A stretch of DNA of 64,000 nucleotides from Penaeus vannamei. Taxonomy: Eukaryota; Arthropoda; Malacostraca; Decapoda; Penaeidae. The stretch is taken from the NCBI RefSeq assembly GCF_042767895.1, contig NC_091578.1, positions 19,593,940-19,657,939 on the forward strand. The letters are read 5' to 3'. Below, one piece after another: positions 33,482-45,310 of this stretch (position 1 is its first letter; each line of letters opens with the position of its first letter). Under the pieces are notes generated by a model. The model was given only the letters and a program-made list of their open reading frames with translations. It did not search any database and had not been told where the DNA came from. Position numbers and translations under genes: made by a program.

Positions 33482-34379
33482 TTGGAGCGTCCTTGACCAC
33501 CCGATTCACCCTCTCCACCATACCGTTGGCTTGCAGATGGTAGACTGTGGTGAAGAGCGACTTCACCTGGAGGTGATGACATATGTCGGAAAGGAGACGA
33601 TTGCGGAATTCAAGGCCATTATCTGATAATAGGGTCCGCGGAGGACCGTACTGAGTAACGAATTCCGCAAGAAACACGTCTGCTACAGTTTGGGCGAACA
33701 GCTCGACAAACCGGGTAAGATGGTCAATCAGCACAAGGACGGATTTGTTTCCACACGCCGAAGGGGTAAGAGTGAGGATATCCACGGACACCCGCTCGAA
33801 GGGCTCCGCGACGTCCGGCATGGACTGTAGGGGAGTTCGGGCGATCGCCCCCTTCCTCCGTTGACATGCCGTACATGATGTGACATATCTTCGGGATGCG
33901 GCCAACATCCCGGGAAAGTAAAAATGATCCCTTAGCCGCTTATACGTCCTATGGACGCCCTGATGTCCGGCGGACGGTACGGCATGGACCGCATCCAAAG
34001 CGGCGCCGCACAGCAACCTTGGGATTACGAGCTGAAGCATGGCTCGTTCATTATTGGACTTGACATGATATAAGACTCGGTCCCGAAGTTCGAATTGGTC
34101 TAGGGGAAGAGGGATACGCCTCGGCGGCAGGCGGCCTTCCTCCAGATACTCTATGAGCTGTTGCCAAAGGGGATCATCTCTCTGATGACGCTCCACCAAG
34201 TCTGGTTGCAGCAAGGGGCTATCAAGGTCAGCAATGGCTGCGATCTGACGACTGAGGAAGTCAGGGACGTGGTGGACTCGACCCGGCTTATAAAGAAGCT
34301 CGAAGTCGTAAAATGTCAGTTCGTGAGCCCATCGCGTCATCCTTACCGAGGCAGTTGGCTTGCGGAAGACTGATACCAA
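33474..34379 (-). CDS. Gypsy-L RNase H end and integrase core
   Basis: It starts with the last part of RNase H (LVSVFRKP-like stretch, HHVPDFLSR). The HHCC zinc site follows (HAVPSAGHQG ... CTACQ) and then the catalytic core with Asp in VSVDILTL, Asp in LSDNGLEF and Glu in NGMVERVNR. All three catalytic acids are present. The frame ends by a shift at 33474 just after the Glu motif. Confidence 0.88.
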   Translation of the reverse strand: MVSVFRKPTASVRMTRWAHELTFYDFELLYKPGRVHHVPDFLSRQIAAIADLDSPLLQPDLVERHQRDDPLWQQLIEYLEEGRLPPRRIPLPLDQFELRDRVLYHVKSNNERAMLQLVIPRLLCGAALDAVHAVPSAGHQGVHRTYKRLRDHFYFPGMLAASRRYVTSCTACQRRKGAIARTPLQSMPDVAEPFERVSVDILTLTPSACGNKSVLVLIDHLTRFVELFAQTVADVFLAEFVTQYGPPRTLLSDNGLEFRNRLLSDICHHLQVKSLFTTVYHLQANGMVERVNRVVKDAPNG

Positions 34380-35113
34380 CGGCCTGTGATCTGTAAAGAT
34401 ACGGAATCGTCTCCCATAAAGGTAAGGGTGATAATCCCTAGTGTTCTCGACAACAGCGAGGGCTTCCAGATCGATGGTCGGGTACCTGGTCTCGGTATCC
34501 CTAAGCTTCCGAGAAAAATATGCAACAGGTGGAGTTCCCCAACCTTATCCAGCTGCATAAGGCAAGCACCGATCGCCGTGCCCGAAGCATCGGTGTGAAG
34601 CTCAAAGGGCTTTTCAAAATTTGATTGGATCAAGCAAGGCGCGGTGGCAAGCGCCTGCTTAAGCCGTTCAAAAGCCTCCTGCTGAGGTTTGCCCCATGAA
34701 AATTTTGTATCTTTTTTCAGGAGCCGAGTCAAAGGAGATGCGACCCTTGCATAATTGGGCATGTGCCTGCGAAAAAAACCCAGTTGCCCCCAAGAACTTG
34801 GTTGCGTGGTGTCTTTATGGCTCGTATCACTGTAACCTTGTCAGGGTCAGGCAAAACACCGTCTGGCGTAATCAAGTGGCCAAGAAAACGAAAAGTGTCG
34901 GTTGGGAGAGCTCCACCAACGAGCGAGGTACCAGGACCTTGGCGGTGTCGCTCTCAACACAAGCCAGTCCGCCCTTCAAGCCGTTCACGAGGCATCGCAC
35001 GAATCGCCCCTCCCGATGGGGACAGGTGACTCTCCGTGCGCATCTCATCGCACCTTCCCGGTCTCCGCCGCTCGCACTACAGCAACGTAACACGGCCTCC
35101 AGTTTGTGGTATG
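34343..35113 (-). pseudogene. Gypsy-L reverse transcriptase remnant and RNase H start
   Basis: Upper part (35093-34872): a stretch containing VESDTAKVLVPRSLVELSQP, the linker before RT, which then jumps directly to FLGHLITPDGV, the far end of RT. The whole catalytic core with its YxDD motif is deleted at about 34902. Lower part (34762-34343): KFSWGKPQQEAFERLKQAL and RNase H with HTDASGTAIGA, then a frameshift near 34540. This copy cannot make cDNA. The C4 copy (63480-64000) retains more of the linker. Confidence 0.83.
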
Positions 35114-35584
35114 TCAGGATGGCGAGGGATCCGGCACCCGAGAACGAAACCCCGAGTCGGACTCCATTAAAGCTAGCAGAGCTGGCCCCTGAAACAGGGG
35201 AGATGCCCCCCTAAGGCCGCGTGGGTGCAGTGAGAGCGGGGTGCTGGAAATCCTCCTGAAACAAGACTCCTTCACCACCGTTGCCTCACTTCCCGAGTCA
35301 AGAAAGGCTAAGACCTTAGTCCCAGCAACCACACAATTCAATAGCGGCTGCACCGCCTGAATCTGTGCCTCGGGAAGCTCCGGCTCCGTGGAACTGTCGC
35401 TCCCCTCAGCGCCCGCCATCATCATTGTCCCTGGCAGTGGCTCGTTGTGGTTGCGGTTGTGTTCTGTCGGGCGGTGCCCTATGTTGTTCTGCCCGAAAAA
35501 AGCACCGCCCAGCCACATGCCCTCGGTGGCCACACCGGGTGCACTGATTACCCTCTCGCACCGCACAACACTCGGAGGCGTCAT
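35114..35584 (-). pseudogene. Gypsy-L protease, internally deleted
   Basis: This overlaps the end of gag in another frame. The aspartic protease active site VLAFLDSGSEATVV is clear. Shortly after it the frame passes from HPRGLRG to a Pro/Leu-rich stretch; compared with 63183-63400, about 170 bp of the second half of the protease domain are missing here, near 35205. Confidence 0.8.
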
Positions 35585-36650
35585 GCGTAGTCACCTGATG
35601 GTAGGAACACCAGCGGCGGGGTTCTCGAGTGCGTACGGGTATCTCTGCTAGGGGATCAACCGGAGGGGAAGCTGCCGGAGATCGACCCTCGCGAGGAGTA
35701 GAAGAGCAAGGTTTAGGCCCTGCCTCGCTCGAGAAACTGACCAAGGGTTTCTCTACCCGCCCAGCATAGTGCCGATGGTGCCAGACTTTTTGGGCTGCTT
35801 CGACCACCCGGTAAAGTGGCTGATCCTCTATCAACAGGAGCTTTTCCCGCAGCCAGGGCGGGAGTCCCTGGAGAAAAGTTCTCCTCATCAGAGGTTCAGG
35901 TGGCCCAAGTTCACCAGGATAGTCACGCATGCCTTGATAAACCATGGTCTCGACCGCGAGATAGAAGTCCCTAGGGGAAGTGTCGCCGAGTACGTACGAC
36001 CCCAAATGCCGTAGGTACTCCATCGACGAGCACGTCCCCCGGAGACATTGTCGAAGGGTTTCCTTGAACTCGTCCCAGGTCCCAATGCCGTCAAAAACTG
36101 GGGAGTTAATGACTATATCCGCTGTCCCCTTACAGCTACCACGGGCGGCGCGGATCAGAGCCTCATCCGTCCCATAAGGATGGGCTTGCTCAACGTGCCG
36201 CAACCAAGTTTCCAACTCCTGATCCCTCCGAAGAGGCGGAATCGGGTCACGCAGGGTTACACCCTGATCTAAGGGACACGGATTGACGGGCGCACGCTGA
36301 GACGAGTGGTCAGTTGTGACCGCATGCACCCCCGCTTCTACCTGCGATGCAGAGGCCGCAGCTGGTGAACGAGTGTGTGGTTCAGATGCCCTGGGCTCCA
36401 GTAATCGCACGATATTGGCGTATTGCCCTTCCAGGGTACTGAACCGAGAATTCAGTCGTTCGAATTTATCCACCAGCTCCTCATACATCGAGAACGAGAG
36501 ATGGTCACGGGGCTCTAGCCTTTGCCCCAAAGTCAAAGATTGAGCATTATCTCCTCGATGAAACTCGGGGCCCTCAAAAAGGGTGTTAGCAGAGGATCCT
36601 GAGGACTCATTAGTGGGTTCTCCTTGGACGGTATTGCGTGTGCGAGGCAT
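35406..36650 (-). CDS. Gypsy-L Gag
   Basis: This is a 414-residue Gag with a Met start, MPRTRNTVQGE, 128 bp inside the LTR boundary. It has a coiled-coil-like segment near residues 55-90 (YEELVDKFERLNSRFSTLEG), a capsid/retrotransposon-gag region around residues 150-290 (WLRHVEQAHPYGTDEALI, FLQGLPPWLREKLL) and two Cys/His motifs at the end, CSYHQVTTHDASEC and the classical CX2CX4HX4C CTRCGHRGHVAGRC. There is no internal stop, so this is the best preserved gene of Gypsy-L. A decayed copy is at 62375-63175. Confidence 0.9.
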   Translation of the reverse strand: MPRTRNTVQGEPTNESSGSSANTLFEGPEFHRGDNAQSLTLGQRLEPRDHLSFSMYEELVDKFERLNSRFSTLEGQYANIVRLLEPRASEPHTRSPAAASASQVEAGVHAVTTDHSSQRAPVNPCPLDQGVTLRDPIPPLRRDQELETWLRHVEQAHPYGTDEALIRAARGSCKGTADIVINSPVFDGIGTWDEFKETLRQCLRGTCSSMEYLRHLGSYVLGDTSPRDFYLAVETMVYQGMRDYPGELGPPEPLMRRTFLQGLPPWLREKLLLIEDQPLYRVVEAAQKVWHHRHYAGRVEKPLVSFSSEAGPKPCSSTPREGRSPAASPPVDPLAEIPVRTREPRRWCSYHQVTTHDASECCAVREGNQCTRCGHRGHVAGRCFFRAEQHRAPPDRTQPQPQRATARDNDDGGR

Positions 36651-36778
36651 TTTTGCGTCCCAGCACTTGCTCTACAACCCGTTACTTAGCATGCGATAGA
36701 CTTGCACAAAGGCTTGACCAGGCACTTTATAGAAAGAATGACTGTTCTCTCCCACCGCTGCCTACCAAAAATACAGTT

Positions 36779-37855
36779 GTAGCGGGGCATAGACCCAGTA
36801 GATTTTAAGTGGTCTGGTTGAGTCCGGGCTCAACCGAGAATATGGTTTTTGCTCAAGGGAAAGATTCGTCTGCAGTGAACAGATGTAAGGATCCGGGCCT
36901 ACGGCACGCTGCCACCACCCGATTAGTAGGTTCGGGAACCCTGTATGTTGTGTAAGTGGGTGTGGGTGTTGTATCAGAGAAGGGTGGAAGGAAAGTACAG
37001 AATGTGTGTGCTGAATGTTGGATGTGTAAGTGTGTAGATGTGAAAAGGGAGATAGCATAGGCTGAGCGTCTGCGTGGACGTGTTTGGAAGAAAAAAGCAA
37101 GATCATGGAATTCTTCTTCCCTTCGGTTTGAGCAACCGCCTGCTGGGAGCGGGAACACAGGTATAGCAAAATGAATCTGTTCTTTTGATATCAGCTTAAT
37201 ATTCTCTGATTTATCTAGCCTTTTACAGCCTTTCAAGGGTTGCGTGATGTCAGAGCAACCAGCAATGTGCTGTTTAGGAGACCCGAGTCTGAGAAAGATT
37301 TAGGCATCTAACCTTGGTCAGAACCAGAACTTTAGTGGTGGTAAGATTATGAATTATTCTGACTGGAGTTGAGTAAAAGCTCTATGATGGTATGATGTTT
37401 ATTTTGGGAGCAAATTGCACTCACTAGGGAGTTACAGGCATTTTCAGTCATGGAAAGGTAGACAAAGGTGTGTGCATTTCGGCCATAATATATTTACAAT
37501 ATTCATGTTTAAAAATAAATAAATGGTTAGTTTGGCTTGGCGACTTCAACGCCATAAAAGTAGTGAGGCTTGGTTAGAATTACGTTCATAGTTATAAAAA
37601 TAACAAAGTTCACATTATCACCACAGTCCTTCTTGACTGATGGTTGAACGTAAAAATAAAATAAATAAATGAATAAGAAAGCCTGCGAGTATCAGTCGCA
37701 GGTGAAAAAAAAAAAAAATATATCATCATGATTATTGTAGTGTACGGCTGCGACTCTAAGGATGCTGTCAACTCCATGAACCTCGGCCAACGCATCACGA
37801 GCCGCCGGAGACGAAGTCCCCGCCGTGTGCCACGTGCGGTTACATCCCGCAGACG

Positions 37856-37946
<91 letters not shown>

Positions 37947-37989
37947 ATATATATACATATATACATATGTATTTATGTATCTATCTATC

Positions 37990-38023
<34 letters not shown>

Positions 38024-38082
38024 CGTCTGCGGGATGTAACCGCACGTGGCACACGGCGGGGACTTCGTCTCCGGCGGCTCAT
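36779..38082 (-). repeat. Gypsy-L 5' LTR with inverted, partly duplicated end
   Basis: Bases 36779-37717 follow the other LTR copies. Then, after an A run, the LTR's start lies in the opposite orientation (37737-37856), preceded by 16-20 bp of satellite, also flipped. An AT microsatellite follows (37857-38022). Finally 59 bp of the same LTR segment lie in the expected orientation (38023-38081), running into satellite. Bases 37798-37856 and 38023-38081 form a perfect inverted repeat around the AT run. The other three LTR copies lack this arrangement. Confidence 0.88.
37857..38022. repeat. AT microsatellite at the centre of a hairpin
   Basis: This is a mostly (AT)n run of about 165 bp, with TATG/TATC interruptions from about 37937. 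It is flanked by a 59-bp perfect inverted repeat of LTR sequence and could extrude as a cruciform. Confidence 0.93.
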
Positions 38083-41000
38083 GATGATAATAACTATAAT
38101 GATAATAATCATAAAAATGATGACAGTAATGATAATAATGATAATAATTATCATTCAGTCCATTTATAATGAAATAAAGGCCAGAAATAATAAAATCCCA
38201 GAAATCGAAAAAAACGGCAAAATCTAGCATATTACAGCTTTTTCAGAGAAAAGTCGAAAAAACCCTTTTCGCTTTTTAATGGTAATTATGAGGATTTTAA
38301 CATTAGTTTAGGTGATTATGATGATTTCTATGATGAATCATTTATTATTGACAATAATGATGACCATGATGATGATAATGACAATAATAATGATAATAAT
38401 GATAAAGTCATAATTATAATGATAATCTTGATAATTACTGCAATAATAGCAATAATTAACTCTATTCCAATAAATTCCATACTAATAATGACAATAGAAA
38501 TAATAATATCATTATCATTGTCATTATAATTATTTTTATTGCCATTATTATTTCTAAGATCATCATTATTGCTATTATCATTATGTAAATAGTTATAATG
38601 ATAAAAATAAAAATAATAATTAGCATAATAATGATTATAACTGCAATAATGATGATAAAAATAATGATAATCATGATGATAATGACTATAATGATAGTAT
38701 TCATAAAAATAATGACAGTAATGATAATAATGATGATAATAATTATCATTCAATCCATTTGTAATGAAATAAAGGCCAGAAGTAACAAAATCCTAAAAGT
38801 CGAAAAAACGGCAAAATCTAGCGTATGAGAGAAACGTCGAAAAAAACCCTCTTCGGTTTCTAATGGTAATTATGAGGATTTTAACATCAATTCAGGTAAT
38901 TATGATGATTTCCATGATGATTCCTTTATTATTGACAATAATGATAATTATGATGATAATGGCAATGATAATGATAATAATAATGATAATAAGGATAAAG
39001 TCATAATTATAATGATAATTACTGATATAATAGCAATAAATAACTCTATTCCAATAATTTCCACAATAATAATGGCAATAGAAATAATAATAACATCATT
39101 ATCATTGTCATTGTAATTATTATTACGGTCATTATTATTCCTAGGATCATCATTATTGCTATTATCATTATATAAATAGTTATAATGATAAAAATAAAAA
39201 TAAAAATTAGCATGATAATTATTATAAATGCAATAATGAAGATAATATGATAAAGGGATCATCATGGAAATCATCATAATTATCTGAATAAATGTTAAAA
39301 TCCTCATAATTTCCATTAAAACGCGAAAGTTTCTCTCAAAAGGCTGTAATACGCTAGATTTTGCCTTTTTCGACTTTTGGGATTTTATTACTTCTGGCCT
39401 TTATTTCATTATAAATGGACTGAATGATAATTATTATCATTACTGTCATCATTTTTATGATTATCATTATAGTCATTATCATTATGATTATCATTATTAT
39501 CATCATTATTGCAGTTATAATAATTATTATACTAATTATTATTGCTATTTTTATCATTATAACTATTTATATAATGGTAGTAGCAATAATGATAATCTTA
39601 GAAATAATAATGACAATAATAATAATTATAATGACAATGATAATGATGTTATTATTATTTCTATTGCCATTATTAGTATGGAAATTATTGGAATAGAGTT
39701 AAGTATTGCTATTATTGCAGTAATTATCAAGATTATCATTATAATTATGACTTTATCAATATTTTCATTATTATTATCATTATCATTGTCATTATCATTG
39801 TCATTATCATCATTATTGTAAATAATGAAGGAATCATCATAATTACCTGAATTAATGTTAAAATCCTCATAATTACCATTAAAAAGCGAAAAGGGATTTT
39901 TTCGACGTTTCTCTCAAAAAGCTGTAATACGCTAGATTTTGCCGTTTTTTTTTCGACCTTTGGGATTTTATTACTTCTGGCCTTTATTTCATTATAAATG
40001 GACTGAATGATGATTATTATTATCATTATTATCATTACTGTGATCATTTTTATGATTATTATCATTATAGTCATTATCATTATGATTATCATTATTATTA
40101 TCATCAATATTGCAGTTATGGTAATTATTATTCTAATTATTATTACTATTATTACCATTATAACTATTTTTATAATGATAATAGCAAAAATGATGATCTT
40201 TGAAATAATAATGACAATAATAATAAGTATAATGACAAAGATAATGATATTATTATTATTGTCATTATTAGTATGGAAATTATTGGAATAGAGTTAATTA
40301 TTGCCATTATTGCAGTAATTATCAAGATTATCATTATGATTATGACTTTATTATTATTATCATTATTATTGTCATTATCATTGTCATTATCATCATAATT
40401 ATCATCAGTATTGTCAATAATAAAGGAATCATCAGGGAAATCATCATAATTACCTGAATTAATGTTAAAATCCTTATAATTACCATTAAAAAGCTAAAAA
40501 GTTTTCTTGTCGACGTTTCTCTCAAAAGGCTGTAATACGCTAGATTTTGCCGTTTTTTTGACTTTTGGGATATTATTACTTCTGGCCTTTATTTCATTAT
40601 AAATGGACTGAATGATAATTATTATCATCATTATTTTCATTACTGTCATCATTTTTATGATTATTATCATTATAGTCATTATTATTATGATTATCATTAT
40701 TATTATCATCATTTTTGCAGTTATGATACTTATTATGCTAATTATTATTGCTATTTTTATCATCATAACTATTTATATAATGATACTAGCAATAATGATG
40801 ATTATAGAAATAATAATGACGATAATAATAATTATAATGACAATGCTAATGATGTTATTATTGTTTCTATTGCCGTTATTAGTATGGAAATTATTGGAAT
40901 AGAGTTAATTATTGCTATTATTGCAGTAATTATCAAAATTATCATTATAATTATGAATCTATCATTATTATTGTCGTTATTGTCATTATCATTGTCATTA

Positions 41001-43414
41001 TCATCATAATTATCATCAATAGTAAAGGAATCATCATGGAAATCATCATAATTACCTGAATTAATGTTAAAATCCTCATAATTACCATGAAAACGCGAAA
41101 AGTTTTTTTTTTCGTTTCTGTCAAAATTTGGGGATTTTATTACTTCTGGCCTTTATTTCATTATAAATGGACTGAATGATGATTATTATCAACATTATTA
41201 TCATTACTGTCATCATTTTTATGATTACTATCATTATACTCATTACCATTATGATTACCATTATTATTATCGTCATTATTGCAGTTATAATAATTAATAT
41301 GCTAATTATCATTGGCATTTTTATCATTATAGCTCTTTATATAATGATAATAGCAGTAATGATGATCTTAGAAATAATAATGACAATAATAATAATTATA
41401 ATGACAATGATAATGATATTATTATTTCTATTGCCATTATTAGTATGGAAATTATTGGAAGGGAGTTAATTATTGCTATTATTGCAGTAATTATCAAGAT
41501 TATCATTATAATTATGACTTTATCATTATTATCATTATTATTGCCATTATCATTGTCATTATCATCATAATTATCATCATTATTGTCAATAATAAAGAAA
41601 TCATCATGGAAATCCTCATAATTACCTGAATTAATGTTAAAATCCTCATAATTACCATTAAAAAGCGAAAAGAGTTTTTTTCGACGTTTATCTCAAAATG
41701 TTGTATTACGCTAGATTTTGCCATTTTCTCGACTTCTGAAATTATATTACTTCTGGATTTTATCTCATTATAAATGGACTGAATGATAATTATTATCATC
41801 ATTTTTATGATTATTATCATTATAGTCATTATCATCATGATTATCATTATTATTATCTTCATTATTGCAGTTATGATACTTATTATGCTAATTATTATTG
41901 CTATTTTTATCATTATAACTATTTATATAATGATACTAGCAATAATGATGATAATAGAAACAATAATGACGATAATAATAATTATAATGACAATGCTAAT
42001 GATGTTATTATTGTTTCTATTGCCGTTATTAGTATGGAAATTATTGGAATAGAGTTAATTATTGCTATTATTGCAGTAATTATCAAAATTATCATTATAA
42101 TTATGACTGTATCATTATTATTGTCGTTATTGTCATTAACATTGTCATTATCATCATAATTATCATCATTATTGTCAATAGTAAAGGAATCATCATGGAA
42201 ATCATCATAATTACCTAAATTAATGTTAAAATCCTCATAATTACCATTAAAAAGCGAAAAGGGATTTTTTTCGACGTTTCTCCCAAAAGGCTGTAATACG
42301 CTAGATATTGTCGTTTTTTCGATTTTTGGGATTTTATTACTTCTGGACTTTATTTCATTATAAATGGACTGAATGATAATCATTATTATCATTATTATCA
42401 TTACTGTCATCATTTTTATGATTATTATCATTATAATCATTATCATCATGATTATCTTTATTATCATCATTATTGCAGTTATAATTACTATTATGCTAAT
42501 TATTTTTGCGATTTTTTTATCATTATAAGTATTTAAATAGTGATAATAGCAATAATGATGATCTTAGAAATAATAATGACAATAATAATAATTATAATGA
42601 CAATGATAATGTTATTATTATTTCTGTTACCATTATTAGCATGGGAATTATTGGAATAGAGTTAATTATTGCTATTATTGCAGTAATTATCAAGATTATC
42701 ATTATAATTATGACTTTATCATTATTATCATTATTATTGTCATTATCAATGTCATTATCATCATAATTATCATCATTATTGTCAATGATAAAAGAATCAT
42801 CATGGAAATCATCATAATTACCTGAATTAATGTTAAAATCCTCATAATTATCATTAAAAAGCGATAAGGTTTTTTTTTCGACGTTTCTCTCAAAAGGCTG
42901 TAATACGGTAGATTTTGCCGTTTTTTCGACTGAATGATAATTATTATGATCATTATTATCATTACTGTTATCGTTTTTATGATTCTTATCATTATAGTCA
43001 TTATCATCATGATTATCATTATTATTATCATTATTTCAGTTATGATAATTATTATGCTAATTATCATTGCTATTTTTATTATTATAACTATTTATATAAT
43101 GATAATAGCAATAATGATGATCTTAGAAATAATAATGACAATAATAATAATTATAATGACAATGATAATGATGTTATTATTTCTATTGCCATTATTAGTA
43201 TGGAAATTATTGGAATTGAGTTAATTATTGCTCTATGACTTTATCATTATTATTATAATTGTTATAATCATCATAATTATCATCATTATTGCCAATAATA
43301 AAGGAATCATCAGGGAAATCATCATAATTACCTGAATTAATCTTAAAATCCTCATAATTACCATTAGGAAGCGAAAAGGTTTTTTTCGACGTTTCTCTCA
43401 AAAGGCTATAATAC
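38083..43414. repeat. AT-rich satellite array with an orientation switch
   Basis: This is reverse-oriented to about 39245, then forward-oriented to 43414. Core landmarks occur near 38245 and 38830 (reverse) and near 39315, 39895, 40505, 41105, 41690, 42270, 42885 and 43385 (forward), so the unit is about 580-600 bp. There is no gene in these 5.3 kb. It lies between Gypsy-L and Gypsy-T, as does the reversed array at 56362-61208. Confidence 0.93.
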
Positions 43415-43644
43415 TGTAGCGGTTCGTGATTGGCCATCAATCTGGAACCGCGCCTGACCTGTGATTGGCCGACCCCTGCTTCGGGACTGCCCTAATCGGC
43501 CGAGCTAACATCGCCGGTCAGGTACTTAAGCCGCCGGACCTGAGGTGGAATCATCATTCGCCACACGACTGCTGACCTGACATAACTTGTGCTTGGCTCA
43601 TTAACAATAGAGATAAAATCCAGTTTGGTTTCTTAACCTCTACA
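43415..43644 (+). repeat. Gypsy-T 5' LTR
   Basis: This 230-bp LTR begins TGTAGCGGTTCGTG and ends CCTCTACA. It abuts satellite at 43414. Its first 139 bp recur at 47198-47336. The minus copy of the element lacks this LTR. Confidence 0.9.
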
Positions 43645-43661
43645 CTGGTGACCCTCGGAGT
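43645..43661 (+). promoter_or_regulatory. Gypsy-T primer-binding site
   Basis: CTGGTGACCCTCGGAGT follows the LTR end. TGGTGACCC is the usual beginning of a tRNA-primed site in this part of the Gypsy family, and would bind the 3' end of a host tRNA to start cDNA synthesis. Confidence 0.65.
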
Positions 43662-44853
43662 GACCCAAGTTTTTACCCAAGATGTCAGCAACACACAGGA
43701 CGCTACCAGTCTGGCCAGCCTGCCGGAATGTTTTTTTCAAGTGGAGCAGGAATTCCTCCTCAGGAACATCACCACCCAGACTACAAAATTCCGCATGCTG
43801 GTCACTAACCTCCCGCCAGAACTTCTGACCGTCGGCGACCTCCTGAATGATCATCGGTGCGCCACTTACGACGAGCTTAAGGAGGCCATTCTTAGGCGAG
43901 CAGCACCTAACCCTCTGACCGCGTTAAGCTCCTTCCTCTCGTCTGAAGCCGCGGACAGCCGTACTCCCACAGAAATCCTTCACCACTTCCAGCGCCTCCT
44001 CACCCGCACCAGCACGACGCTCCCACCAGACGTCATGCGCTCTCTCTTCCTCAAGCGGCTGCCCGCTGACATCCAGCAAATCCTGCTGGTGTCAGATGCC
44101 CCATTGGAGCACCTTGCCCTAAAAGCCGACGCGATGCTCGAAGCTAGGGCACCCACACCGTCAAAAGCGACAGTGTCTGCCGCAACCACCACCTCCGCCG
44201 TGACGTTGGGATCCCTTGCAGCTCACGCCGCCACACTATCCGAGGCTGTGCAGAAGATATCTACACAGGAACGCTCTCGCTCCCGGCCTCGTTGTCGCAC
44301 CCCTTCGCCGCCACACAGTGACCGGGACTTCAGGCGCTCTCTACCGCCTAACCGCCAGCCTCGCTTCAGCGCTTCTGCACCGCCGCTCAAAGATTGGAGG
44401 GTACAGCGGAAACTGGGCGCACCTGTCTTTCGCGGACCTCGGAGGCGTTTATTGTACGTCCGAGATGCCTCCTCCTCCCTACGTTTCCTTGTCGACATAG
44501 GGGCCGAGGTCAGCCTCCTCCCGGCCTCCCACAGAGATAAACGCTTCCCCTCCTCTGGTAAGTACCCCCCTAATATATACAGTGCTTCCCAGGACCTGCG
44601 CCTTCAAGAACATCCTGCGGGAATTCCCGGCCTTGACCAAGCCGATCAACCGGGCCACCCAACCACGGCACGAAGTCCGGCACCACATCGTCACCCACGG
44701 TCCCCCTGCCGACTCTCGCTGCCGTCCGCTCGCCCCCGACAGATGTCGCAGTGCCAGGGCGCAGTTCGACCATATATTGCAGTTGGGGATTATACGCCCT
44801 TCCAGCAGTCAATGGGCGGCCCCTCTGCATCTGGTGAAGAAGAAGGACGGTGA
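43648..44853 (+). CDS. Gypsy-T Gag and start of protease
   Basis: The frame opens at the LTR edge with no in-frame Met near its start; the first Met (43682) is one frame off, so a small indel near 43690 is likely. Capsid-like features are [34 protein letters not shown] and [17 protein letters not shown]. An Arg/Pro-rich segment follows, and then directly the protease motif [13 protein letters not shown] (Ile replacing Thr in D-T-G-A). The CX..H..C knuckle region expected between them is absent. The frame departs from the true pol frame at about 44628. Confidence 0.82.
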   Translation: MTLGVTQVFTQDVSNTQDATSLASLPECFFQVEQEFLLRNITTQTTKFRMLVTNLPPELLTVGDLLNDHRCATYDELKEAILRRAAPNPLTALSSFLSSEAADSRTPTEILHHFQRLLTRTSTTLPPDVMRSLFLKRLPADIQQILLVSDAPLEHLALKADAMLEARAPTPSKATVSAATTTSAVTLGSLAAHAATLSEAVQKISTQERSRSRPRCRTPSPPHSDRDFRRSLPPNRQPRFSASAPPLKDWRVQRKLGAPVFRGPRRRLLYVRDASSSLRFLVDIGAEVSLLPASHRDKRFPSSGKYPPNIYSASQDLRLQEHPAGIPGLDQADQPGHPTTARSPAPHRHPRSPCRLSLPSARPRQMSQCQGAVRPYIAVGDYTPFQQSMGGPSASGEEEGR

Positions 44854-45310
44854 CTGGCGCCCGTGCGGTGATTACCGTCACCTCAACACGATCACCGCCC
44901 CCGACAGATACCCCCTGCCGCACCTGCACTCCTTCTCCCAAGAGCTGTCTGGCTGTACGGTTATTTCCAGGATCGACTTCGTGCGGGCCTTCCACCAAAT
45001 CCCGATCGCTGAAGAGGACATCCCCAAGACGGCCGTGATCACACCTTTCGGCCTTTTTGAATTCCTCAGGATGCCCTTCGGTCTTAGGAACGCCGTCCAG
45101 ACCTTCCAGCGATTCATAAACGACGTGACTCGCGGCCTTGAGGGCGTCTTCGCCTACATCGACGACATCCTCGTCGCCAGCATCTCAGAAGCAGACCACG
45201 CCCGCCATCTCCGCGCCCTCTTCGGGAGACTGCAAGACGCGGGCGTCGTTATGAACCCGGGAAAATGCCAGTTCGGTGTCGCTTCCCTCTCTTTGCTCGG
45301 CCACACCGTC
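44582..45310 (+). CDS. Gypsy-T reverse transcriptase
   Basis: RT motifs run in order: [40 protein letters not shown] (first Asp), [15 protein letters not shown] and the catalytic YIDD of [11 protein letters not shown]. The frame continues to [13 protein letters not shown] and then breaks in a C run near 45312. Upstream it joins gag/protease in another frame. Compared with related elements, the stretch between protease and RT is strikingly short. Confidence 0.9.

Larger units (their letters stand above)
32825..38082 (-). mobile_element. Gypsy-L LTR retrotransposon, coding part and 5' LTR
   Basis: This is the 5' LTR, leader, gag, protease and damaged pol of the large Gypsy on the minus strand. 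With the 3' region and 3' LTR (15702-18878 in one contig, 25191-28306 in another) it makes an element of about 8.4 kb before Gypsy-S landed in it. The target duplication is ATAAT next to both LTRs (15697-15701, and beside the flipped LTR end at 37732-37736). It is defective: the catalytic core of RT and part of protease are deleted and several frameshifts occur. Confidence 0.88.

Noticed and set aside
44560..44610. A mini-intron (GTAAGT ... CAG) between protease and RT of Gypsy-T
   Set aside because: The donor-like word is real but the interval would be only tens of bases, and the frame reads through in the minus copy. A shortened spacer explains it better.
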